DNA of 22,135 nt from Actinomycetota bacterium (GTDB lineage Bacteria; Actinomycetota; Thermoleophilia; Solirubrobacterales; Solirubrobacteraceae), in the NCBI GenBank assembly GCA_005888335.1, contig VAWY01000072.1:1-22135 (forward strand), given 5' to 3'. Below the pieces are notes generated by a model, which ran no database searches, was not told where the DNA came from, and saw only the letters and a program-made list of their open reading frames with translations. Positions 13,999 to 19,816 of this stretch are shown here, in pieces. The translations under genes were made by a program, and so were the position numbers. How positions within the stretch are numbered: the first letter of the stretch is position 1; every line of letters starts with the position of its first letter.

Positions 13999-14925
13999 TC
14001 AGCCCTTGACGGCCGACACCACCCGCGCCGGGGCCGTCCTGCCCTTGACCTGGAGCTCGAGCGGCTCGCCGTAGTGCGCGGCGCCGGGCGCCGCCGCGGC
14101 CGCCTCCTCGGTGACGAGGACCGGCGCGCGGCCGTCGCGGGCGGCGAGCCCCGAGAGGCGGAAGGCCAGGTTGACCGCGTCGCCGTGCACGGTCTGGCGG
14201 GTCGGCGAAGGCCGCCCCGAGGCGGACTCACCCAGCGTCACCGCCCAGCCCAGCCGCAGCGGCTCGTCGTTCGGGCCGCGCAGCGGGAGGCTCGCGGCGC
14301 GCTCGGCGGCGAGCTCGCTGCCGGCCAGCGCGAACGTCACGGCGTGCCGAGCGGCCTCCAGATCGCGGTCCATGTCCCAGGCGGCGAGGATCGCGTCGCC
14401 GATGTAGTTCACCACCGTGCCCCCGTGCCCGGGCAGGAGCCGGCGCACCGCGTCGAAGAGGTCGTCGCTCACCGCGGCGACCTCCGCGCCTCCGTGGAGC
14501 TCCGTGAGCGTCGTGTAGCCGACGACGTCGGCAACGACGATGGCCATCGGCACCACCTTGACGTCGAACATCGTCATCCGGTCCTCGTCGACGATCGCCT
14601 CGTCGGGGTGGCGCAGGCGGAAGACCAGCTGGTGATCGCCGAGCTCGATGCGGTCGCCGTCGCGCAGCGGGATCGGCTCGCCGCGCTCGACCCGGCGCCC
14701 GTTGAGCCACGTCCCGTTCGTGCTCATGTCGACGAGGTGCGCTCCGCGGCCGGGCTCGGAGCGCAGCTCGACGTGGTCTCGCGAGATGGCGGGGTGCTCG
14801 ATGATCAGCCGCCGCGACGGCTCCACCCCGGCGCACTCGCGCCCCACGAGGAGCCGGCCGGCCAGCGGCACGGTGCGCTCCTCCTCGGTGGCTGGGGCGA
14901 CGACGATCCAGGCGTTCGGGTCCAC
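13999..14925 (-). CDS. FHA domain and class III adenylate/guanylate cyclase-like protein
   Basis: A 308-residue soluble protein. Residues about 20-105 are an FHA phosphothreonine-binding domain: LLVGRECAG, HPAISRDHVELRS and VDMSTNGTWLNGRRVERGE. Residues about 125-300 are a class III cyclase catalytic domain: the first metal Asp is in VVADVVGYTTL, the second in NYIGDAILAAW, and the transition-state Asn and Arg are in HGDAVNLAFRL. Two positions that normally choose the purine differ: the usual Lys is Asn in VVNYIGD, and the usual Asp is Thr in TVHGDAVN. It may therefore be a divergent or altered-specificity cyclase. The GTG at 14923-14925 is used, with a TAGAG run upstream. The FHA domain suggests control by a Ser/Thr kinase. 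It is divergent from the YdeI-family gene. Confidence 0.88.
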   Translation of the reverse strand: MDPNAWIVVAPATEEERTVPLAGRLLVGRECAGVEPSRRLIIEHPAISRDHVELRSEPGRGAHLVDMSTNGTWLNGRRVERGEPIPLRDGDRIELGDHQLVFRLRHPDEAIVDEDRMTMFDVKVVPMAIVVADVVGYTTLTELHGGAEVAAVSDDLFDAVRRLLPGHGGTVVNYIGDAILAAWDMDRDLEAARHAVTFALAGSELAAERAASLPLRGPNDEPLRLGWAVTLGESASGRPSPTRQTVHGDAVNLAFRLSGLAARDGRAPVLVTEEAAAAAPGAAHYGEPLELQVKGRTAPARVVSAVKG

Positions 14926-14973
14926 GCGAGAACTCTACGCGCAGCGCCGCGGCGGCTCGATAGCGTCCCGCGC

Positions 14974-15555
14974 GTGGACCAGCACGCCGGCCTGCCGACC
15001 CTCCCGTTCGCGTCCGCGGCTGCGTGGGAGGCGTGGCTGGAGGACCACCACGCCGAATCGAAGGGCGTGTGGATCAAGATGGCGAAGATGGACGCCGGGA
15101 TCGAGAGCGTCAGATACCCCGAGGTGCTCGACAGCGCGCTGTGCTTCGGCTGGATCGACGGGCGGCGCGACGCGCTCGACGAGCGTTACTTCCTCCAGCG
15201 CTTCACCCCGCGGCGGCCGCGCAGCAGGTGGTCGCGCATCAACCGCGACAAGGCCGAGCGCCTGATCGCCGAGGGGCGGATGCGGCCCGCCGGGCTCGCC
15301 GAGGTCGAGCAGGCCAAGGCCGACGGCCGCTGGGAGGCCGCCTACGAGGGTCAGCGGAGCATCACCGTCCCCGAGGACCTGCAGCGCGAGCTCGACGCGC
15401 GCCCGGACGCCAAGGCCTTCTTCGCCGGGCTCACCAGCCAGAACCGCTACGCGATCCTCTACCGGCTCCAGGACGCCAAGCGGCCGGAGACGCGAGCGCG
15501 GCGGCTGGCGCAGTTCGTCGCGATGCTCGAGGCGGGCGAGAGGATCTACACGTAG
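14974..15555 (+). CDS. YdeI/OmpD-associated family protein
   Basis: A 193-residue soluble protein of the YdeI/OmdA type. Recognisable segments are LPFASAAAWEAWLEDHHAES, KGVWIKMAK, YPEVLDSALCFGWIDGRRD, FLQRFTPRRPRSRWSRINRD and the C-terminal helical part with FFAGLTSQNRYAILYRLQDA. Family members have been linked to resistance to antimicrobial peptides, but the biochemical activity is not established, so I name only the family. The GTG at 14974 is the only reasonable start before the conserved FASAAAWEAW region; it lacks a clear ribosome site. It is divergent from the FHA-cyclase gene across 48 bp and converges on a small unknown gene one base after its stop. Confidence 0.88.
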   Translation: MDQHAGLPTLPFASAAAWEAWLEDHHAESKGVWIKMAKMDAGIESVRYPEVLDSALCFGWIDGRRDALDERYFLQRFTPRRPRSRWSRINRDKAERLIAEGRMRPAGLAEVEQAKADGRWEAAYEGQRSITVPEDLQRELDARPDAKAFFAGLTSQNRYAILYRLQDAKRPETRARRLAQFVAMLEAGERIYT

Positions 15556-15556
15556 C

Positions 15557-15754
15557 TCACGCCGGCTCGGCGAAGCCCAGCTCGACGAGGCGGCGGGCGG
15601 CCTGCTCGAGGCGAAGGCCGGCGGGCGTCCGCGCCGCGCGCGTCGCGCCCTGCACGACGTCGGGCCGGTCGCTGTCCTCGGGGTCGCAGACCAGCTTCAG
15701 GCCGTCGAACTCGTCGATGGTCGCGGGTTCACCGGGGGAGTAGCGTTGGCTCAT
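15557..15754 (-). CDS. Small hypothetical protein, 65 residues
   Basis: Not recognised. The 65-residue product starts MSQRYSPGEPATIDEFDGLK and ends with a helical stretch RLEQAARRLVELGFAEP. It is acidic in the middle (CDPEDSDRPD) and has no signal peptide or membrane segment. Third codon positions are almost all G or C while first and second are mixed, as in a real high-GC gene. The ATG at 15752-15754 shares bases with the ATG of the divergent secreted-protein gene (CATG), so one of the two starts may be wrong or both transcripts may be leaderless. No ribosome site is visible. The frame stays open upstream to 15949, but that part is antisense to the secreted protein. Confidence 0.6.
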   Translation of the reverse strand: MSQRYSPGEPATIDEFDGLKLVCDPEDSDRPDVVQGATRAARTPAGLRLEQAARRLVELGFAEPA

Positions 15755-16316
15755 GGCAGTCGCGGTCGGACGGTCCGGCCCGCAGCGCGTCCTCATCGCG
15801 CTGCTCGCGTGTGTGGCGGCGGCCGTCCCGGCCTCCGCCGCCAGCGCCGCCACGCCCTGGACGCGGTGCTCGAAGGCAGCCGGCAACACCGCCGCCGGCC
15901 AGGCCGGGCTGCCGCGCGCCCTGGACGCCGATCCCGTGCTCCGGCGCATCTTCGGGACGACCCGGCCACCCAGCGCCGTCTACAAGACGCCGCGCACCTC
16001 GCTGTGCGGCGACTTCGACGGCGACGGGCACGCCGACCGCGCCCTCCTTTACGAGTGCTGCACCGTGTCGTCCCCCGCGCCGTGGGTCGTCCTTCGCCGG
16101 CGCGGATCCGCGTGGCAGATCGCGTACCGGCGCCTTCACGACACGACGTTCAAGCTCGAGGGCAAGGGGGCGCGCCTGATCACGACCGAGCCCAGGTACG
16201 CGCACAACGACGCCAACTGCTGTCCCTCGCGCCTGAGGATCGGCACGCTGCGCTGGACCGGGAGCTCGTTCAAGCGCACGTTCCGCATCGTCAAGGCCAA
16301 GAACCCCGGGGGTTGA
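15753..16316 (+). CDS. Secreted Cys-rich protein with a calcium-loop (FG-GAP-like) motif
   Basis: A 187-residue protein with a signal peptide (hydrophobic LIALLACVAAAVPASAASA, likely cut near residue 32). The mature part has the DxDGDG loop DFDGDGHADRALL at residues 87-99, typical of calcium-binding FG-GAP/VCBS and dockerin-like loops. It has six cysteines, including two adjacent pairs (YECCTV and ANCCPS), suggesting disulfides outside the cell. The rest alternates short strands (WVVLRRRGSAWQIAYRRL, RIGTLRWTGSSFKRTFRIV), like a single propeller-type repeat. No enzymatic motif is seen. The ATG at 15753 has a GGGGGAG site at 15734-15740, a little far away. Its start codon overlaps that of the divergent small gene. 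Confidence 0.82.
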   Translation: MAVAVGRSGPQRVLIALLACVAAAVPASAASAATPWTRCSKAAGNTAAGQAGLPRALDADPVLRRIFGTTRPPSAVYKTPRTSLCGDFDGDGHADRALLYECCTVSSPAPWVVLRRRGSAWQIAYRRLHDTTFKLEGKGARLITTEPRYAHNDANCCPSRLRIGTLRWTGSSFKRTFRIVKAKNPGG

Positions 16317-16333
16317 GGGGCGCCAGGGCGCGC

Positions 16334-16720
16334 TCAGGTCCACCAGTTCTGGACGATCTCCGCGTCGTGGTCCTGGTGCGGTCCGAACGCGAGCAGCTGC
16401 AGGCCGTCCGACCCGGCCTCGAACTGGCGGGTGACGCGGGGCGCGACGCGCAGCGCGTCGAGCGGTTCGAGCTCGACGATGTCGTCGTCGAGCTTGACGC
16501 GGCCCGACCCGGCGAGCACCACGTAGACCTCCTCGGCCTGGTGGTGCCGGTGCGCGAACGCCTGGCGCTTGCCGGGCTTGACCCGGTGGAAGCTGACGCC
16601 GGTCTGCTCCGCCTCGAGGTCGGCGTTGGCGAACCGGGACTCCTGGTGCTCGGCGAAGCCGAACTTGGGCGCGGAGTCCTCGACTTCGCTGAGCCGCTTG
16701 AGCGTGTACGAGGCGGTCAT
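16334..16720 (-). CDS. Cupin domain protein
   Basis: A 128-residue single-domain cupin. Motif 1 reads QAFAHRHHQAEEVYVVLAGS, where H, H and E are metal ligands. The second motif region is LEPLDALRVAPRVTRQFEAG, which lacks the usual PxxxxH, with Thr or Arg near the place of the last His, so metal binding may be weaker. It is unlike the cupin at 11229-11735 apart from the fold. The ATG at 16718-16720 begins a normal lead-in (YTLKRLSEVEDSAPKFGFAE). A GTG at 16766-16768 would add 16 residues (start TAPALACAV), but that part overlaps the short promoter space before fahA. Function unknown. It is divergent from fahA and converges on the secreted-protein gene. Confidence 0.83.
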   Translation of the reverse strand: MTASYTLKRLSEVEDSAPKFGFAEHQESRFANADLEAEQTGVSFHRVKPGKRQAFAHRHHQAEEVYVVLAGSGRVKLDDDIVELEPLDALRVAPRVTRQFEAGSDGLQLLAFGPHQDHDAEIVQNWWT

Positions 16721-16769
16721 GGCGCCGAACGCTACGTCAACCGCGCACGCGAGCGCTGGTGCCGTCACC

Positions 16770-16784
16770 TAGATTCCCGGCCTG
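16770..16784 (+). promoter_or_regulatory. Candidate -10 element of fahA
   Basis: TAGATT at 16770-16775 matches the -10 consensus at four of six places and lies nine bases before the TTG start of fahA. No good -35 and no ribosome site are visible, so a leaderless transcript is possible. The element also supplies the in-frame TAG that limits the upstream extent of the gene. Confidence 0.25.
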
Positions 16785-17876
16785 TTGACCGCCGCCGACC
16801 ACCTGGCCTGGGGCGTCGTCCGCCCGACCGGCGCGCATGCTTCGATCGCTGCCCGTCTCGGCGACCGCGTCCTGCCGCTGCGCCCGCCCGCCGAGGCGGG
16901 GCTGCTCGGCCATGACCTCGACCTGCGCCATGCGATCGAGGAGCCGACCCTCAACGCGCTGATCGAGCTCGGCCGCCCGGCGTGGCGCGCGCTGGCCGAG
17001 CGCGTGCGCCACCTGATCGACGTCGGCCATCCGCTCATGCCGCTCGCCTTCTGCGAGGAGCTGCTGCCCGTGCGCATCGGCGACTACGTCGACTTCTACG
17101 CGTCGCTCGAGCACGTCGAGAACTTCGGCCGCCTGTGGCGGCCCGGCCAGCCGGCCGTGCACGAGAACTGGCGCCACATGCCGGTCGGCTACCACGGGCG
17201 CGCGTCGACCGTGGTGGTCGGCGGCACGCCGGTGCGGCGCCCTCGCGGCCAGGTGGCCCCGGGCGAGCTGGCGGCGACGCGGGCACTCGACCTCGAGTGC
17301 GAGGTCGGCTTCGTCTGCGGGCCGTCGGCGCGCGGTCCGGTCGCCGTCGACGACGCCGAGCGCCACATCTTCGGCGTCGTCCTGGTCAACGACTGGAGCG
17401 CGCGCGACATCCAGCGCTTCGAGTACGTGCCGCTCGGGCCCTTCCTGGGCAAGTCGTTCGCCACGTCGATGTCGGCGTGGATCACGCCGCTCGACGCCCT
17501 GCCGCGCGCGACCCCGCGCGCGCAGGACTTCGCGCCCGCCGAGTACCTGCGCGCGCGAGAGCCGTGGACGCTCGACGTCGCGCTCGAGATCGAGGTCGGG
17601 GGCGAGGTCCTCTCGCGCCCGCGCTCGTCGTGGCTGTACTGGACGCCGGCGCAGATGCTGGCCCACATGACCGTCAACGGCGCGACGCTGACCGCCGGCG
17701 ACCTGTTCGCCAGCGGGACGGTGTCGGGCTCGGAGCCGGGCACCGAGGGCTCGCTCGGCGAGATCGGCCGCGGCGAGCGCTGGCTGGCCGACGGCGAGGA
17801 GGTCGTGCTGCGCGGGCGCTGCGGCGACGTCGAGCTCGGGGAGGTGCGCGGTCAGGTCTTGACGGCGGCCCCGTAA
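16785..17876 (+). CDS. fahA: Fumarylacetoacetase
   Basis: A 363-residue enzyme for the last step of tyrosine breakdown: fumarylacetoacetate plus water gives fumarate and acetoacetate. The metal site of the mouse enzyme (D126, E199, E201, D233) and catalytic H133 have counterparts: D103 and H110 in VDFYASLEHVENFG, E171 and E173 in LDLECEVGFV, and D203 in LVNDWSARDIQ. HENWRHMPVGYHGRAST and GPFLGKSFATSMSAWITPLD are characteristic. It is shorter than the animal enzyme (about 419), mostly at the N-terminus, which starts at WGVVRPTG. The TTG at 16785 is used because an in-frame TAG lies at 16770-16772 and no ATG or GTG occurs before the domain. It is separated from hppD-hmgA by other genes but belongs to the same route. 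Confidence 0.93.
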   Translation: MTAADHLAWGVVRPTGAHASIAARLGDRVLPLRPPAEAGLLGHDLDLRHAIEEPTLNALIELGRPAWRALAERVRHLIDVGHPLMPLAFCEELLPVRIGDYVDFYASLEHVENFGRLWRPGQPAVHENWRHMPVGYHGRASTVVVGGTPVRRPRGQVAPGELAATRALDLECEVGFVCGPSARGPVAVDDAERHIFGVVLVNDWSARDIQRFEYVPLGPFLGKSFATSMSAWITPLDALPRATPRAQDFAPAEYLRAREPWTLDVALEIEVGGEVLSRPRSSWLYWTPAQMLAHMTVNGATLTAGDLFASGTVSGSEPGTEGSLGEIGRGERWLADGEEVVLRGRCGDVELGEVRGQVLTAAP

Positions 17877-17892
17877 CCGAAGATTCTTCGGT
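17876..17892. promoter_or_regulatory. Perfect 17-bp palindrome before TetR gene, likely operator
   Basis: ACCGAAGA-T-TCTTCGGT is an exact 8-1-8 inverted repeat. It begins at the last base of the fahA stop codon and ends one base before the TetR ATG at 17894. TetR proteins commonly bind 15-20 bp palindromes next to their own gene, so autoregulation of tetR and the downstream crotonase gene is the natural reading. As RNA it could also fold into a short stem just before the start. Confidence 0.7.
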
Positions 17893-17893
17893 C

Positions 17894-18457
17894 ATGCCGC
17901 CGCCGCCGGCCGCCCGCCAGCGCATCCTCGACGCCGCCCGCCGCCGCTTCGCCGCCGACGGCGTCTACGCGGCCACGCTCGAGGACGTCCGCCGCGACGC
18001 CGGGGTGAGCGTCGGCGCCGTCTATCACCACTTCCCCGACAAGGAGCGCCTCGCCGAGGCCGTCTGGCTCGACGCCCTCGAGCGCTACCAGGCGGGGTTC
18101 CTCGAAGCGTTGCGCGCCCACCCCGACGCGCGCGGCGGGGTGATGGCGGCCGTCGAGCACCACCTCCGCTGGGTTGCCGCCCACCGCGACGACGCGGCGC
18201 TCCTGCTCTCCGCGCGGCCCGCCGCCGCGGCGGCGCGCAACCGCGCGTTCTTCGCCGCCGTGCGCGCGTGGTGGCAGGAGCACGCCGCCGCCGGCGCGCT
18301 GCGCGAGCACGATCTCGACCTCGTCCACGCCCTCTGGCTCGGACCGAGCCAGGAGTACTGCCGCCACTGGCTCGCCGGCCGGGCGCGCCGCGTCCCGCGC
18401 GCGGTCGCCCGTGAGCTGGCCGAGGCGGCCTGGCAGAGCCTGAAAGGACCGGCATGA
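17894..18457 (+). CDS. TetR family transcriptional regulator
   Basis: A 187-residue TetR protein. The N-terminal DNA-binding region is clear: ARQRILDAARRRFAADGVYA, then TLEDVRRDAGVSVGAVYHHF and PDKERLAEAV. The C-terminal helical domain (about residues 60-187) would hold a ligand pocket and dimer face, including RWVAAHRDDAALLLSARPAA and AWWQEHAAAGALREHDLDLV. The ligand cannot be read; acyl-CoA or aromatic intermediates would fit the neighbours. The ATG at 17894 is chosen because the helix-turn-helix starts normally from it; there is no ribosome site, and the perfect palindrome sits immediately upstream. The stop overlaps the ATG of the crotonase gene as ATGA, so the two are coupled. Confidence 0.9.
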   Translation: MPPPPAARQRILDAARRRFAADGVYAATLEDVRRDAGVSVGAVYHHFPDKERLAEAVWLDALERYQAGFLEALRAHPDARGGVMAAVEHHLRWVAAHRDDAALLLSARPAAAAARNRAFFAAVRAWWQEHAAAGALREHDLDLVHALWLGPSQEYCRHWLAGRARRVPRAVARELAEAAWQSLKGPA

Positions 18458-19305
18458 GCACCACCACCGCCCCGACGTACGAGGCCATGGTCCGCCGCGG
18501 CCGCGAGGCCGCCCACGACGCCGTCGCCGTCGAGCGCGGCGCCGACCGCGCGGTCGTGACGCTGCACGAGCCCGAGCGCCTCAACGCGCTGAGCGCGGCG
18601 GTCGTCCGCCAGCTGCGCGACGCGCTCGAGGACCTCGCCGCGGACCCGGCGATCCGCGCCGTGGTCCTCACGGGCGCCGACCCCGGCTTCAGCGCCGGCG
18701 GCGATCTCGAGATGATGAAGGCGGCCGTCGGGCGCCTGCGCGACCCCGCCGACGAGGCGGGCACGACCGACATCTGGCGCTGGATCCGCTACGAGTTCGG
18801 CGGGATCGTCCGGCTCATCGCGCGGACCGACAAGGCGTTCATCGCCGCGGTCAACGGCGCGGCCGCCGGCGTCGGCCTGGCGTTCGCGCTGACCTGCGAC
18901 CTCGTGCTGGCCTCCGAGCGGGCGCGGCTCGTGCCCGCCTTCGGGCGCCTCGGGCTGCTGCCCGAGGTGGGGACGAGCTGGGCGCTGACCCGCCGGCTGG
19001 GCTACCAGGGCGCGTTCGCCTTCTACGCCGGCGGGCGCCACCTCGACGCCGGCGAGGCCCAGGCGCTCGGGCTCGTCCACGAGGTCCACCCGCACGACGA
19101 CCTGCTCGCCGCCGCGAACGCGTGGTGCGACCGCATCGCTGCGCTGCCGCCGCACGCGCTGGCGATGACCAAGCCGCTGCTGCGCGCGTGCGCGGACGCA
19201 AGCTGGGACGCGGCGCTGGCACTGGAGGAGTTCGCCGAGCCTTCGTGCTTCACCACGCGCGCGTTCGCGGACGCCGTGGAGGGGCTGAGGAGCGGGCAAT
19301 CCTAG
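18454..19305 (+). CDS. Enoyl-CoA hydratase/isomerase (crotonase) family protein
   Basis: A 283-residue crotonase-fold enzyme acting on acyl-CoA thioesters. The oxyanion-hole segments are DPGFSAGGDLEMM and VNGAAAGVGLAFAL. The acid position in LGLLPEVGTSWALTRRLG carries a Glu where PaaG-type isomerases have Asp (VPDGG). The second hydratase glutamate (PExxxG in rat hydratase) seems absent, since the segment reads LVPAFGRLGLLPE. That favours an isomerase or other crotonase reaction over simple hydration, but this remains inference. An N-terminal extension of about 25 residues (TTTAPTYEAMVRRGREAAHD) precedes the fold. The ATG at 18454 overlaps the tetR stop, with an AAAGGA site upstream. It probably serves a CoA-dependent catabolic step controlled by that TetR. 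Confidence 0.88.
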   Translation: MSTTTAPTYEAMVRRGREAAHDAVAVERGADRAVVTLHEPERLNALSAAVVRQLRDALEDLAADPAIRAVVLTGADPGFSAGGDLEMMKAAVGRLRDPADEAGTTDIWRWIRYEFGGIVRLIARTDKAFIAAVNGAAAGVGLAFALTCDLVLASERARLVPAFGRLGLLPEVGTSWALTRRLGYQGAFAFYAGGRHLDAGEAQALGLVHEVHPHDDLLAAANAWCDRIAALPPHALAMTKPLLRACADASWDAALALEEFAEPSCFTTRAFADAVEGLRSGQS

Positions 19306-19309
19306 GCTC

Positions 19310-19327
19310 GGCGGCCGACCGGCCGCC
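19310..19327. terminator. GC-rich hairpin between convergent genes
   Basis: GGCGGCC-GACC-GGCCGCC forms a perfect 7-bp stem with a 4-nt loop, located in the 35-bp gap between the convergent crotonase and glutaredoxin-like genes. Position suggests a shared terminator; no T-run follows in either direction. Confidence 0.5.
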
Positions 19328-19340
19328 CCTAGTGGACGCG

Positions 19341-19559
19341 TCAGCCGCGGCCCTTCCAGCCGACGGTCACCACCTCGTCGCCCATGACGATGGTGGGGAC
19401 CTTGCCGGTATTGCGCGAGTGGCGCATCAGCTCGGCGCGCCAGTCGGCGCGGGTGGTCGCGTCGCGCTCGACGAACTCGATGCCCTCGGCGCCCATGGCC
19501 TCCCGAGCCTCGGCGCAGTACGGGCAGTTCGGCTTGACGTACATGATCCGGGTGGCCAT
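19341..19559 (-). CDS. Glutaredoxin-like protein (CPYC motif)
   Basis: A 72-residue small thioredoxin-fold protein. The redox motif CPYC is at residues 12-15 (YVKPNCPYCAEAREAM), followed by EFVERDATT and the cis-proline segment GKVPTIVMGDEVVTVGW. It resembles glutaredoxin/NrdH/mycoredoxin-type proteins that reduce disulfides or mixed thiols. Which thiol it uses (mycothiol, glutathione, thioredoxin reductase) is not visible. The usual GG near the C-terminus is replaced by VGWKG. The ATG at 19557-19559 is the natural start. It is transcribed away from the crotonase gene and shares strand with the small disordered protein upstream (32 bp gap). Confidence 0.87.
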   Translation of the reverse strand: MATRIMYVKPNCPYCAEAREAMGAEGIEFVERDATTRADWRAELMRHSRNTGKVPTIVMGDEVVTVGWKGRG

Positions 19560-19591
19560 GCCCGGACGGTAGCGCGCCGGCTCGGTGGCGC

Positions 19592-19807
19592 TCAGCCGGC
19601 GGCGTCCGGGTTGCCCGTTGCCTGCCCGGGCTCGGCGTCGGACTCCGGCTTGCTCTTCGGCGCGCGCTCGCCAGACTGTCCGCCGCTGCGCGGCGGGCTC
19701 TCCTCGTGGGGCGACGCGCCCGGCGGCTGCTCCTCGGGATAGCCCTGGCCGACGTCGCGCCCGATGCCGGCGTCGGTGGTGTCGGGCTCGCGCTCCTCGC
19801 TGTCCAT
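19592..19807 (-). CDS. Small disordered hydrophilic protein
   Basis: A 71-residue product rich in Glu, Pro, Gly, Ser and Asp, with no hydrophobic core, no signal and no cysteine. It begins MDSEEREPDTTDAGIGRDV and contains GQGYPEEQPPGASPHEE. Similar short proteins with a DVGQGYPEEQP-like segment occur in actinobacteria as I recall, but no function is known to me. The ATG at 19805-19807 is the only good start. It lies nine bases downstream of the patatin gene stop and could be cotranscribed with it. Low complexity makes gene calling less certain, yet an ATG start, a defined stop and its placement between genes favour a real gene. Confidence 0.65.
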   Translation of the reverse strand: MDSEEREPDTTDAGIGRDVGQGYPEEQPPGASPHEESPPRSGGQSGERAPKSKPESDAEPGQATGNPDAAG

Positions 19808-19816
19808 GCGTGCCCG

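Noticed and set aside
13979..14003. GCTGAG/CTCAGC inverted pair between the ABM and cyclase genes
   Set aside because: Only six-base arms with a 13-base loop, overlapping the cyclase stop codon; too weak to call a terminator.
16302..16314. AACCCC-G-GGGGTT palindrome at the end of the secreted-protein gene
   Set aside because: It is within codons for the last residues and is a simple C-run/G-run pair with almost no loop, so a hairpin is unlikely.
16721..16768. Longer GTG start for the second cupin
   Set aside because: The added residues are not cupin-like, and the extension would occupy the short space needed for the fahA promoter. The ATG at 16720 is simpler.
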